This document shows, piece by piece, positions 8,869 through 17,746 of a DNA stretch of 64,000 nucleotides. The stretch spans positions 5,810,001 through 5,874,000 of the forward strand of contig NZ_AP023356.1 in assembly GCF_018324205.1 (NCBI RefSeq). Reading direction: 5' to 3'. The DNA is from Actinoplanes ianthinogenes (GTDB lineage Bacteria > Actinomycetota > Actinomycetes > Mycobacteriales > Micromonosporaceae). Position 1 is the stretch's first letter. Each line of letters opens with the position of its first letter. The translations under genes were made by a program, and so were the position numbers. The notes below the pieces were generated by a model. It was given only the letters and a program-made list of their open reading frames with translations, searched no databases and was not told the DNA's origin.

Positions 8869-9537
8869 ATGCGTCCAGACGTTCTCGTCGGTCCGAGCGA
8901 TTGGCTGGTCGACCAGTTCGGCGACAAGATCGCCGACGAGCTGTGGACTCGGGTGCCAGAGGCCCTGAGCACAGCGATCGACCGCGAGGTGCACGCACGC
9001 CCGGCCATGACCCAGACCGTGGAGCGCGTGCTGGGTAATCCGCGTTGGCCGCTGCCTTATGAGGAGCTGGTGCTCTTTCTCGGCACCTTGCCGGGCGCCG
9101 AGATCATCAGTGTCCCCAAGTCGGTCTATCAACTGGTCCTCATCAACGGACACGTCGTGGTCCCGTGGTGCTACGGCCAGTCCGCCCGCCTGTCGATGGC
9201 CGACGCCGAGGTGGGCCGCTCGTTCGGCCGGCTCGCCAGGGAGCTGCTCGGGAGGTTCGGGCCGCCGTGGCGCCGCTCCCCGGTCGAGGCGCCGCTGCCG
9301 CTGGACGCGGTCGACGAGCGCGAGGTCGCGAAGATCTGCGCGGCCATCGCCCGGATCGAGCCGAAACCCGAGGTGGTCATCGCGGGTTATGCGGGCGCAC
9401 CCAACCTCGGCCTGCTCCGCGCCTGCCTGGGCGAGGTGAAGTCCACCGACAACGGCACCCTGAACTGGAGCCACCTCGACGACCTGCCGCTGCCGCCTCC
9501 GGTCATCCCGCGGCCTCGGCGCATGCAGTTCCCGTGA
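8869..9537 (+). CDS. Hypothetical protein, 222 residues
   Basis: Starts at ATG 8869 just after a purine-rich GGTGGTGGGGA ribosome-binding stretch. The product is a soluble globular protein with patches such as MRPDVLVGPSDWLVDQFG, SVYQLVLINGHVVVPWCYG and PEVVIAGYAGAPNLGLLRACLGE. I do not recognise the family. No catalytic motif, membrane helix or signal peptide is evident. It stands alone between a non-coding stretch and a repeat-rich spacer with a strong hairpin just downstream, so it is probably a single-gene transcript. Codon usage is typical of the window. Confidence 0.7.
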   Translation: MRPDVLVGPSDWLVDQFGDKIADELWTRVPEALSTAIDREVHARPAMTQTVERVLGNPRWPLPYEELVLFLGTLPGAEIISVPKSVYQLVLINGHVVVPWCYGQSARLSMADAEVGRSFGRLARELLGRFGPPWRRSPVEAPLPLDAVDEREVAKICAAIARIEPKPEVVIAGYAGAPNLGLLRACLGEVKSTDNGTLNWSHLDDLPLPPPVIPRPRRMQFP

Positions 9538-9560
9538 GGGGTCGCCCGGCGGCCCTTCAC

Positions 9561-9635
9561 TGAGCGGTCGTTCGCATCGAGCGGCCTGTTCGGATCGAGC
9601 GGTCGTTCGCATCGAGCGGTTGTTCGCATCGAGCC
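9561..9635. repeat. Short degenerate direct repeats (about 17 bp)
   Basis: Four near copies of a unit like GAGCGGTCGTTCGCATC follow the 8869 gene, one of them one base longer. Function unknown; this is the first of three repeat types in this spacer. Confidence 0.7.
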
Positions 9636-9660
9636 TCCGCTAGCGGCGGGCCGGAGCCGC

Positions 9661-9701
9661 CCGGTGGATGCCGCCCGCCCGCCCTGGGCGGCGTCCACCG
9701 G
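9661..9701. terminator. 16-bp hairpin downstream of the 8869 gene
   Basis: Arms 9661-9676 and 9686-9701 pair along all 16 positions with one G-T wobble and a nine-base loop. No T-tract follows. The position after a plus-strand gene suggests transcription termination or RNA 3'-end protection. Confidence 0.55.
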
Positions 9702-9720
9702 TTCCGTCCGCTCGCCCTGC

Positions 9721-9790
9721 CTCGTCTTCGGCCCGCCTCGTCTTCGGCCCGCCTCGTCTTCGGCCCGCCTCGTCTTCGGCCCGCCTCGTC
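9721..9790. repeat. 16-bp tandem repeat, four copies
   Basis: The unit CTCGTCTTCGGCCCGC starts at 9721, 9737, 9753 and 9769, with a partial fifth at 9785. The period is not a multiple of three, which argues against a coding origin. Confidence 0.85.
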
Positions 9791-9850
9791 CTTGGCTCGC
9801 CTCCTTTGCGGTCCCGCCTCGCGCGCGGCCTGCTTCGCCTGGGCTCGCGC

Positions 9851-9950
9851 GGCCTGCTTGTCCGGCCTGGTCCTCGGCTTGCTCGGCTGTCCTCGTGCGC
9901 GGCCTGCTTGTCCGGCCTGGTCCTCGGCTCGCTCGGCCGTCCTCGTGCGC
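9851..9950. repeat. 50-bp tandem duplication
   Basis: Positions 9851-9900 and 9901-9950 are two adjacent copies differing at only two bases. This looks like recent slippage or unequal exchange in the spacer before the dehydrogenase gene. Confidence 0.85.
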
Positions 9951-10086
9951 GGCCCGATCGCCCGGCCTCGGCTTGCCCCTGCCTTGGGCGCGCTCCGCTT
10001 CCGCGTTGGGTGCTTTGCGGCGGTTGGGTGGTGTCCGGTCTACGGTTGGTGCGGCATCGAGCGACCGGCACAGGGGGCGATGGCTG

Positions 10087-10872
10087 ATGGGCGAGACCGC
10101 TTCGTTCGTGGTCACTGGCGGGGGCCGGGGCGTCGGGCGCGCCATCACCGAACGTCTGCTCGGTGACCGGGACACGGTGGTCGTCCTGGACAGCGATCCG
10201 GAAGCCCTCGGCTGGATCGACCGGCATCCGGACAGCTCGCGGATCATTCCGGTCGTCGGCGACGCCACCGACCAGGCGACCGCTGAGCACGCCGCCCGGG
10301 CCGCGGACTCCGCCGCCCCGCTGCGCGGCTGGGTCAACAATGCCGCGATCTTCCCGACCGCGTGGCTGCACGAGACCCCGGCCGCCGAGGTGAGCCGGCT
10401 GATCCGCCGGAACCTCGACCTGACCCTGACCGGGTGCGCCGCGGCCCTGAGTGTCTTCCTCGCTGATGAGGCCCGAGATCAGGCGGCGATCGTCAACGTG
10501 TCGTCGCATCAGGCGCAGCGGGCGGTGCGGGGCGCCCTGCCCTATGCCACGGCCAAGGCTGCGATCGAGGGTTTGACCAGGGCATTGGCTGTCGACTACG
10601 GGCCGTTCGGGGTGCGGGTGAACGCCGTCGCCCTGGGATCGATCGCCACGGAGCGCTCGGACGCGTACCTCAGGAATCTGCCGGAGGCGGACCGTCAAGC
10701 CTTTCACCGGGAGATCGGCCTCCTGCAACCGCTCGGCCGGATGGGGCGGCCCGGCGAGGTCGCGGACGTGGTCGCCTTTCTGCTCTCGGACGCGGCGGCC
10801 TTTCTCAACGGCGCGATCATCCCGCTGGACGGCGGCCGTTCCGCGGTCGGCCGCGATCCGGAAGAAGCCTGA
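10087..10872 (+). CDS. Short-chain dehydrogenase/reductase (SDR)
   Basis: A 261-residue classical SDR, a cytosolic NAD(P)-dependent oxidoreductase. Motifs: cofactor-binding TGGGRGVGRA at about residues 10-19, acidic strand end VVVLDSD (favouring NAD), NNAA at about residue 83, catalytic Ser in VNVSSHQ, and the Y-x3-K pair in YATAKAA. The C-terminal PLGRMGRPGEVADVVAFLLSD and GAIIPLDGG are typical of the family. ATG 10087 is preceded by CAGGGGGCGA at good spacing; an earlier ATG at 10080 is out of frame. Substrate cannot be read from sequence. No metabolic partner is adjacent. Confidence 0.9.
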   Translation: MGETASFVVTGGGRGVGRAITERLLGDRDTVVVLDSDPEALGWIDRHPDSSRIIPVVGDATDQATAEHAARAADSAAPLRGWVNNAAIFPTAWLHETPAAEVSRLIRRNLDLTLTGCAAALSVFLADEARDQAAIVNVSSHQAQRAVRGALPYATAKAAIEGLTRALAVDYGPFGVRVNAVALGSIATERSDAYLRNLPEADRQAFHREIGLLQPLGRMGRPGEVADVVAFLLSDAAAFLNGAIIPLDGGRSAVGRDPEEA

Positions 10873-11110
10873 CGCCGCGATCCCGGGGCGCCGCGATCCA
10901 CGGTGCGGCGTTCCGGGGGTGCGGCGTTCCGGGAGCGCGGGCATTCCGGGGGCGGCTGCCATCCCGGGGGCTGGCGTTGCGATCCGGAGAGTTTGTGGCC
11001 GGACGCGGTGATCTTCGGGGGGAAGCTGGCGCCCGATGCACGCGTGACGGGCGGAAAAGCGCGGCCAACCGAACTGACCGGTTGGCGAGGTCGCCTCTAG
11101 ACTTCACGGG

Positions 11111-14100
11111 ATGGAGTCGCCCACGACGATCCGGGACCGGGCTGTCGCGGTCGCCGACTACCTGCTTGCGGTGCGCGCGCAGTTGGACCGCCCGGCCCGC
11201 ACCGTGCCCTCCGACGCGCACTGGCTCGACGCGCTGCCGGCGCATCCGGACTGTCGGCTCGGACCGGGCGCGGACGGCGCTTCCTGGCTGCGGGTCGGCC
11301 GCCCCGAGCTGCCGGCCCCGGTGTCCGTCCCGGCCGCTCTCCGCCGCCGGCTGCGCGGTGAGATCACCGCCACCACCGAACCGGCCACCGAGAGCACCGC
11401 CGCCAAGCGGCCGTCCGGCACGGAAAGCGCCGCCGAGACCGGGAGCAGCGCCGAGGAGGCAGCCGACGGTCCGGATCCGGCAGCGGACGACTTCGCGGTC
11501 TGGCGGGAGCAGACCTGGCGTCCCTGGTCGCTGCTCACCGCGGCCGCCGAGCAGACCCGCGACCTGCACCGCAAGCTCTTCGACCGGATGCATCAGCTGG
11601 ACATGGCCGCCGCCACCACCGAGCTGGTCTGGGGCCACGGCATCCTGGAGACCTCGATCGACGGCACCCGGGTCCGATACCCCCTGGTCGCCACCCCGGT
11701 CCTGATCGAGTATGACCCGGACCGCGCCCTGATCACCGTCTCCCCGGCCGGGCCGTCCCGGCTGCAGACCGACGCCCTGCACGGCCTCGACGAGCGCCAC
11801 CTGGCCCAGCTCCAGGGCCTGGCCGGCCCAGGCGGCGTGGTCGAGGTCGATTTGTGGAACGAGTTCGAGCGCCGCGAATTCTTCGAGCGCGCCCTGACCC
11901 GCCTCGGTCACGACCGCCTCGTGATCAAGCCCGGCGACAAACCGATCAACCCCGGCGCCGACAAATCGACCGACCCAGGCGCCGACAGATCGGACCCTGG
12001 CGCCGGCAAGTCGATCAAACCCGGCAACGACAAACCGACCGACCCCGGCGCCGACAAGTCGGTCAAGGCCGGCACCGACAAACCCCGGCCCACGTTCGTC
12101 CGCGACACCGCGGTCCTCTTCGCCCGCCCCCGCCAGCGCCAACTACGCGGCTTCCTGGAGAACCTCCGCAACCGCCTCACCGCCTCCCGAGCCACCGAGG
12201 GCGTCGGCGCCCTGGCCGCCGTCCTCGCCCACGAGCCCAGCCGCCTGGCCATGCCCGACGATCACCCGGAGACCTGGCACCGCGTCGGCGAGCGCCTGCT
12301 CATGCCGCTGCCGACCAACGAGGCGCAGGAGTCGATCGCCCGCCGCCTGGCGCAGCACCGCAACGTCGCCGTGCAGGGCCCGCCCGGCACCGGCAAGACG
12401 CACACCATCCGCAACCTGATCTGTCACCTGATGGCGAACGGCAAGCGGGTCCTGGTCGTCGCGCAGAAGGAGGAACCGCTCCGGGTGCTGCGCGACGGCC
12501 TGCCGGAGGAGGTGCAGGCGCTCTGCCTCGCGGTCCTCGGCCGCACCACCGACCAGCTGGTCCAGCTCCAGCTGGCCGCCCGCGAGCTCTCCGACCGGGC
12601 GGCCACCCTGGACCAGGACGCCGAGGCGCGCCGGGTGGACCGGCTCACCCGGAATCTGGAGGAGGCCGAGCGGGAGCTGGCCGGCGCGATGGCCGGGCAG
12701 CGGCTGATCGCCGAGAGCGAGGCGACCACCTACCAGATCGGCGGGGTGAGCCTGCTGCCCGCCGAGGTCGGCGCCTGGTTGCGGGAGCGGGCGGCCGCGC
12801 ACGGCGGCATTCCGGATCCGGTCGCCGGTCCGCCGCCGCTGACCATCGAGGACTTCGGCACGCTGCTGAAACTGGCCGCCCGGCTGTCGCCGGACGATCG
12901 TGCGGCCGCGATGCGCCCGCTGCCGGAGATCATGGATCTGCCGGACGCCGCCGCGATCGCGGCCCATCGGGCCGAGATCGCCGCGGCGCAGGAGCGTCTG
13001 TCCCGGTTGGCTGACCAGGGCGTCGACCTTGCTTGCGTACGCCGTGAGCAGCGTCCCGCCCACACCGAGCTGATGGCCGACCTCAGGGAGGCGGTGACCT
13101 GGCTGCGTCGCCGCGAGGGCACCTGGACCGACCGTCTCGGCCGGCTGATGGACGACCAGCACTGGCGCACCCTGTGGGCGGATCACGTGGCCACCGTCGC
13201 CGCGCTGCTCGACGAGCTGGCGGTCAGCGCCAAGGAGCAGGCCGGGCACCGGGTGGTGATCGGCGAGACCCTGCTGGCCGAGCCGAAGCTGCTGCTCACC
13301 CGACTGGCCGAGATCCGGCTCCGGTTCGCGGCCGGCAAGGGGTTGAGCCGGTTGTTGCAGGCCGGGCTGTTCCGGGTCGCCGAGGAGATCCGGGTGGACG
13401 GCGAGCCGATGCGCACCGTCGAGGACGTGGATCTGGTCGCCGCCCGGGTTCGCCGGGCGCAGGCGCACCGCCGGCTCGGTGACGTCTGGGCGGACTGGGT
13501 GGACCGGCTGCGCATCGACGAGCCGACCGGCGGCTGGACCGATCCGGAGGTGTGGGCCGGCGCGCTGCTCGCCGAGGCCGCCCAGTCGCTGGAGTTCGAT
13601 CTGCGCCGCTGGCCCCCGCTGGTGGAGCGGGTGACCGCGCGCGTACCCCAAATTGATCTTGAATTGGACGGCGCGCGACTGGCGGCCGTGGCCGAGATGA
13701 TCGACGGCGCCGCCGAGGTCTTCGCGGTGGATCAGGGGCTGGCGCAGGAGCGGGCGGTCGTCGAGCGGCTGGCCCGGTGGCCGGAGCTGGCCGAGGCGTG
13801 GCAGAGCCTGGACGGGTGGGACGAGGCGGTCGGCGAGGTCCGCCGGGTGGCCCTGTTGCAGCCGGACGTGCTGCGGTTCCACGCGATGCACGACCGGCTG
13901 GCGGGTGCCGCGCCGGAGTGGGCCGCCAAGATCGCCACCGGGGAGCACCCGGTCGTCTCCGGGCAGGCCTGCCTGGACGCGTGGGAGTGGCGGCGGGCGC
14001 AGACCTGGTTCGACAAGGTGGTCGGCGACGTGGACCCGGCGGTGCTGAGCCGCCGGGTGGAGCGGGCCCGGGTCCGGATCCGCCGGTTGACCGGTGAGCT

Positions 14101-15520
14101 GGTGGTCGCCTCCGCCTGGCTGGAGGTGGCCCGGGCGCTGGACGACCGGCGGCGGGCCGCGCTGGCCGACTGGACCACCGCGCTCCGCAAGATCGGCAAG
14201 GGCACCGGGCGCAGCGCCGCGCTCTGGCAGGCGCACGCCCAGCGGGCGATGGAGTCCGCGGTGGCCGCCGTGCCGGTCTGGGTCATGTCGGTGGACCGGG
14301 CGATCGAGCAGTTCGCCGGTGGCGCGACGTTCGACGTGGTGATCGTCGACGAGGCGTCGCAGGCGGACCTGTTCGCGCTGCCGGTGCTGTCGCTGGCCGA
14401 GCGGGCCGTGGTGGTCGGCGACGATCAGCAGATCGGGCCGCAGCTGAGCTTCGTCGGGCCGGTGCAGGGGCTGATCCAGCGGCACCTGACCGATGTCCCG
14501 TCGGCCGAGCACTTCGACCCGGAGTCCTCGCTCTACGACCACGCGGTGCGCCGCTCGCCGGAGCGGATCCTGCTCACCGAGCACTTCCGCTGCGTGCCCC
14601 AGATCATCGAGTTCTCCTCGCGGCACTACTACGACGGCAAGATCATGCCGCTGCGGGCGGACCGGCCGGCGCTGGAGCCGATCCGGAACGTGTACTGCGC
14701 CGACGGCGTGCGGCAGACCCTGGCCGCCTTCGGCGAGGTCAACCTGCGGGAGGCGGACGCGCTGGTCGACCGGGTCACCAAGATCGTGGCGGATCCCCGG
14801 TACGACGGGCGGACGCTCGGCGTGATCAGCCTGCTCAGTCGCAGCGGACAGGCGAACTACCTGCTCACGAAGATCCGTGAGGCGATCGGCGAGGACGAGA
14901 TCCAGGCGCGGCGGCTGCGGGTCGGTGACGCGTACACGTTCCAGGGCGACGAGCGGGACGTGGTGCTGGTGTCCATGGTGGTGTCCGAGAACGATCAGCG
15001 GATAGCGGCCTTCACCAAGCGCGACTACCACCGGCGGATCAACGTGGCGGCGTCCCGGGCCCGCGATCAGTTGTGGATCTACCATTCGGTGCGGCCGGGT
15101 GCGCTGCTCGCCGACGACGCGCGGGCGCTGCTCCTGGCGTACGCGATCAATGTCCCCACCGAGGCCGCCGCGACCGATCTCGCGGCCCGGTGCGAAAGCG
15201 ATTTCGAACGTGCCGTGCTGCGCCTGCTGGCGATCCGCGGCTACCGGCCGATCCCGCAGTTCCGGATCGGCGGCTACCGGATCGACTTCGTGCTGAACGC
15301 CCCGGACGGCCGGCGGCTGGCGATCGAGTGCGACGGCGACGCCTACCACGGGCCGGACCAGTGGGAGAGCGACATGCGCCGGCAGGCGGTGCTGGAGCGG
15401 GTCGGCAACTGCGTGTTCGTACGGATCCGGGGCAGTGTCTTCGCCCGCGAGCCGGAGGCGGCCATGCGACCGGTCTGGCAGCGGATCTCCGAGCTGGAGA
15501 TCAGCCCGATCGGTGACTGA
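11111..15520 (+). CDS. Large SF1 (Upf1/DNA2-like) helicase with C-terminal Vsr/DUF559-type nuclease domain
   Basis: A 1469-residue fusion. Residues 1-270 form an N-terminal region of unknown fold. A Lys/Asp/Pro/Gly repeat linker (units like PGADKSTD, about 275-330) follows. The helicase core has Walker A VQGPPGTGKTHT (about 423), a long coiled insertion (about 500-1000), Walker B VVIVDEASQADLF (D1080-E1081), motif III VVGDDQQIGPQ, motif IV ILLTEHFRC, motif V AYTFQGDERDVVLVS and motif VI RRINVAASRARDQLWI. The last 100 residues (RCESDFERAVLRLL... YRIDFVL...LAIECDGDAYHG) carry the E, D and ExD pattern of Vsr/MTES_1575-like restriction folds. Such helicase-nuclease fusions are plausible anti-phage or repair enzymes. 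It stands alone, with no methylase or toxin nearby. Confidence 0.88.
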   Translation: MESPTTIRDRAVAVADYLLAVRAQLDRPARTVPSDAHWLDALPAHPDCRLGPGADGASWLRVGRPELPAPVSVPAALRRRLRGEITATTEPATESTAAKRPSGTESAAETGSSAEEAADGPDPAADDFAVWREQTWRPWSLLTAAAEQTRDLHRKLFDRMHQLDMAAATTELVWGHGILETSIDGTRVRYPLVATPVLIEYDPDRALITVSPAGPSRLQTDALHGLDERHLAQLQGLAGPGGVVEVDLWNEFERREFFERALTRLGHDRLVIKPGDKPINPGADKSTDPGADRSDPGAGKSIKPGNDKPTDPGADKSVKAGTDKPRPTFVRDTAVLFARPRQRQLRGFLENLRNRLTASRATEGVGALAAVLAHEPSRLAMPDDHPETWHRVGERLLMPLPTNEAQESIARRLAQHRNVAVQGPPGTGKTHTIRNLICHLMANGKRVLVVAQKEEPLRVLRDGLPEEVQALCLAVLGRTTDQLVQLQLAARELSDRAATLDQDAEARRVDRLTRNLEEAERELAGAMAGQRLIAESEATTYQIGGVSLLPAEVGAWLRERAAAHGGIPDPVAGPPPLTIEDFGTLLKLAARLSPDDRAAAMRPLPEIMDLPDAAAIAAHRAEIAAAQERLSRLADQGVDLACVRREQRPAHTELMADLREAVTWLRRREGTWTDRLGRLMDDQHWRTLWADHVATVAALLDELAVSAKEQAGHRVVIGETLLAEPKLLLTRLAEIRLRFAAGKGLSRLLQAGLFRVAEEIRVDGEPMRTVEDVDLVAARVRRAQAHRRLGDVWADWVDRLRIDEPTGGWTDPEVWAGALLAEAAQSLEFDLRRWPPLVERVTARVPQIDLELDGARLAAVAEMIDGAAEVFAVDQGLAQERAVVERLARWPELAEAWQSLDGWDEAVGEVRRVALLQPDVLRFHAMHDRLAGAAPEWAAKIATGEHPVVSGQACLDAWEWRRAQTWFDKVVGDVDPAVLSRRVERARVRIRRLTGELVVASAWLEVARALDDRRRAALADWTTALRKIGKGTGRSAALWQAHAQRAMESAVAAVPVWVMSVDRAIEQFAGGATFDVVIVDEASQADLFALPVLSLAERAVVVGDDQQIGPQLSFVGPVQGLIQRHLTDVPSAEHFDPESSLYDHAVRRSPERILLTEHFRCVPQIIEFSSRHYYDGKIMPLRADRPALEPIRNVYCADGVRQTLAAFGEVNLREADALVDRVTKIVADPRYDGRTLGVISLLSRSGQANYLLTKIREAIGEDEIQARRLRVGDAYTFQGDERDVVLVSMVVSENDQRIAAFTKRDYHRRINVAASRARDQLWIYHSVRPGALLADDARALLLAYAINVPTEAAATDLAARCESDFERAVLRLLAIRGYRPIPQFRIGGYRIDFVLNAPDGRRLAIECDGDAYHGPDQWESDMRRQAVLERVGNCVFVRIRGSVFAREPEAAMRPVWQRISELEISPIGD

Positions 15521-15850
15521 ACGCTAGGCTCTCGGAACGTGGTGTGCATGTGGACGGTCGCCGCCGGGTAAGAAATCGCAGAAGGTTTTAATACGGATAC
15601 GTGCAGTGACTGTCCGTCATGGAGTCGACGACGCTATTTCGGTGGAATTGGGTGGTAAAGCGGTCCGCCGTTCGGTTGTTTCGTTACTCTGGATGGGCGA
15701 TAATTCCCTGCTCCTGGCCTTGCTTGCGGATCGGTCAAAACTTTGACTCTGGCGTCCACTGTTACTACGGCCCGGTGACAGGTCGTAATAGGTGAGGGGT
15801 CCTGGTTGGCGGGGGGGAGCAGCCGTGCGCAAGGGGGGAGGTGCCGTCGG
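15521..15850. other. Intergenic region upstream of the EAL-domain gene
   Basis: 330 bp, noticeably AT-richer around 15570-15770 than its surroundings, as expected for a promoter region. I could not assign -35/-10 boxes. It ends with the very strong ribosome-binding sequence AAGGGGGGAGG, nine bases before ATG 15851. Confidence 0.5.
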
Positions 15851-17497
15851 ATGACCGTGCCCGAAGAACGAGAGCGCTGGTCGCCCCCGGTGACCCCGTT
15901 GCCGGAGCCGCGCTCACCGGCCGAGGACCGCGCCGCCTGGTTCTCCTACACCACCGCCAACGACCAGATCGTCTGGTCCACCGCGCTCTCCGCGATGCTC
16001 GGCCGGCCACCCGCCGAGGACGAGATGACCCGCCAGGTCCTGGCCCGCTACGTGCACCGGGACGACCTGGCCGGCGCGCTGGGCGCGATCACCGAGGCGT
16101 GGACCAGCCGGACCACCGTGCGGGCCACCGTCCGGCTGATGCGCGCCGACGGCGGCTGGTTCGACGTGGACTGCCGGCTCGAGCCGATGATGAGCCAGGA
16201 CGGCACGGTCCGCGGCATCCGCGGCACGGTCCGCGACGTCACCGCCCGCGAGCGGGCCCGCCGCGAGGACGCCCGGCTCACCCGGCGTGGCGAGACCGTG
16301 CAGTCGTCGCTGATCGAGCCGGATCCGGCGACCGGCCTGCTGACCCGCGCCCGGTTCGCCGACGAGATCGACCGCGCGCTGCGCCGGGCCGCCGGCGCCC
16401 TGCTGGTGCTGCGGGTGCAGGCCGAGGAGGCCGGTGACGCCCTGCTGCACCGCACCGCCCGGATGCTGGAGTCCCGGGTCGGCCCGGACCGGCTGCTCGG
16501 CCGGGTCGGGACCAACGAGATCGCGGTGCTGCTGGCCGCCACCAACTGGTCGTCGGCCCGCAAGCAGGCGTCCGAGCTGGTCGAGGCGATCCGCGCGGAG
16601 TCCGAGGCCCGGGTCTGGTGCGGCCTGGTCCGGTTCCGGCCGGATGCCGAGGCGGGCAGCCACGACCTGCTGATCGACGCCGAGCAGGCGTGGCGGCAGT
16701 CCCGGGACGCGGACCGGCCGCTCACCCTGGTCGCCCACCCGGTGCCGGCCCGGGACCGGCAGGGCTCGTACCGCAACCGGGTCGCCGACGCGCTCGGCAC
16801 CGACCGGTTCACCCTCTATTCGCAGCCGATCCTGGAGTTGCAGACCAACCAGGTGACGCGGCACGAGCTGCTGCTGCGGGTCCTCGACGAGGCGGACGGC
16901 CCGCAGTCGCCGATCCAGGTGCTGGACGCCGCGGAGCGCCTGGACGCGGTCTTCGACATCGACCTGTGGGTGGTGGAGCGGGCCATGCGGCTCGCCGTCG
17001 AGCAGCCCGGGATGGGCCTGCAGATCAACCTCTCCGGGCGCTCGGTCGGCGACCCGCGGCTGACCGCCGAGGTGGAGCGCCTGCTCACGCAATATCAGGT
17101 GAACCCGGAGCAGCTGACCTTCGAGATCACCGAGACCGCGCTGATCGGGAACCTGAGCGAGGCCCGCCGGTTCGCCGACCGGGTCCGCGACCTGGGCTGC
17201 TCGCTCGCGCTGGACGACTTCGGCTCCGGCTACGCGTCGTTCCGCTATCTCCGGCTGTTCCCGATCGACCTCGTGAAGATCGACGGGGAATACGTCGTCG
17301 ATCTGGTCGACAACCCGCAGGATCAGGTGCTGGTCCGTGCCCTGGTCCAGGTCTGCCAGGCATACGGGATCCACACCGTCGCCGAGTTCGTCCAGGACGA
17401 GGCCACCCTGCGGATGCTGCGGGAACTCGGCGTCGATTACGTGCAGGGATACCTCATCGGCCGCCCGTCACCGGTGGTCCCCGGCGGCCTCGCCTGA
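15851..17497 (+). CDS. PAS - degenerate GGDEF - EAL protein, likely c-di-GMP phosphodiesterase
   Basis: 548 residues. PAS domain at about 25-140 (RAAWFSYTTANDQIVWS...GIRGTVRDVTARER), GGDEF-like domain at about 155-300 in which the signature is replaced by VGTNEI, so cyclase activity is not expected, then an EAL domain at about 310-545. EAL metal and catalytic residues are kept: HELLLRV (the first Glu), QINLSG, FEITETAL, LALDDFGSGYAS, VKIDGEYV, TVAEFVQ and QGYLIGRPSP. This predicts hydrolysis of c-di-GMP, gated by the PAS and pseudo-GGDEF domains. No transmembrane helix is seen, so it is cytosolic. It is monocistronic: long upstream region, hairpin downstream. Confidence 0.9.
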   Translation: MTVPEERERWSPPVTPLPEPRSPAEDRAAWFSYTTANDQIVWSTALSAMLGRPPAEDEMTRQVLARYVHRDDLAGALGAITEAWTSRTTVRATVRLMRADGGWFDVDCRLEPMMSQDGTVRGIRGTVRDVTARERARREDARLTRRGETVQSSLIEPDPATGLLTRARFADEIDRALRRAAGALLVLRVQAEEAGDALLHRTARMLESRVGPDRLLGRVGTNEIAVLLAATNWSSARKQASELVEAIRAESEARVWCGLVRFRPDAEAGSHDLLIDAEQAWRQSRDADRPLTLVAHPVPARDRQGSYRNRVADALGTDRFTLYSQPILELQTNQVTRHELLLRVLDEADGPQSPIQVLDAAERLDAVFDIDLWVVERAMRLAVEQPGMGLQINLSGRSVGDPRLTAEVERLLTQYQVNPEQLTFEITETALIGNLSEARRFADRVRDLGCSLALDDFGSGYASFRYLRLFPIDLVKIDGEYVVDLVDNPQDQVLVRALVQVCQAYGIHTVAEFVQDEATLRMLRELGVDYVQGYLIGRPSPVVPGGLA

Positions 17498-17573
17498 GGA
17501 GCGTGGACCCCGGAGCCGCACCCGCCGGACAAACCCGCCCGCTGCTTGAGCGAGGTTGCCAGTGCGCACGACG

Positions 17574-17615
17574 CCGGAACCGGCCGAGGCCCCCCAGCCA
17601 GCCGGTTCCGGCGCC
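17574..17615 (+). terminator. 13-bp perfect hairpin after the EAL gene
   Basis: CGCCGGAACCGGC (17574-17586) pairs exactly with GCCGGTTCCGGCG (17603-17615) around a 16-base loop. No T-run. It separates the EAL gene from the MarR-mscR unit and is the likely end of the EAL transcript. Confidence 0.65.
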
Positions 17616-17715
17616 GTGGCGGGGTAGAAAGTCCTCGGACAGCGTACTCGCTGAGGTTCACGTAAGTCGATCGATTCGGTGACGCCGCGTGGATTGCTGT
17701 CCACCCGGCCTATAT

Positions 17716-17728
17716 CGGACTGTCCGAA
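17716..17728. promoter_or_regulatory. Candidate MarR operator
   Basis: TCGGAC-T-GTCCGA is a perfect palindrome 18 bases before the MarR start, and a related half-site TCGGACAG occurs at 17635. MarR proteins usually bind such sites near their own promoter. Assignment is by position only. Confidence 0.45.
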
Positions 17729-17746
17729 CGCCACTAATCTTCCAGC

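Noticed and set aside
9387..10962. Long minus-strand frames opposite the 8869 gene, the repeat spacer and the SDR gene
   Set aside because: Low-complexity Arg/Gly/Glu products that mirror the repeats; 16- and 50-bp periods would break any frame.
12143..15349. 1068-codon minus-strand frame opposite the helicase-nuclease gene
   Set aside because: His/Asp/Arg-rich shadow of a strongly supported gene with all helicase motifs on the plus strand.
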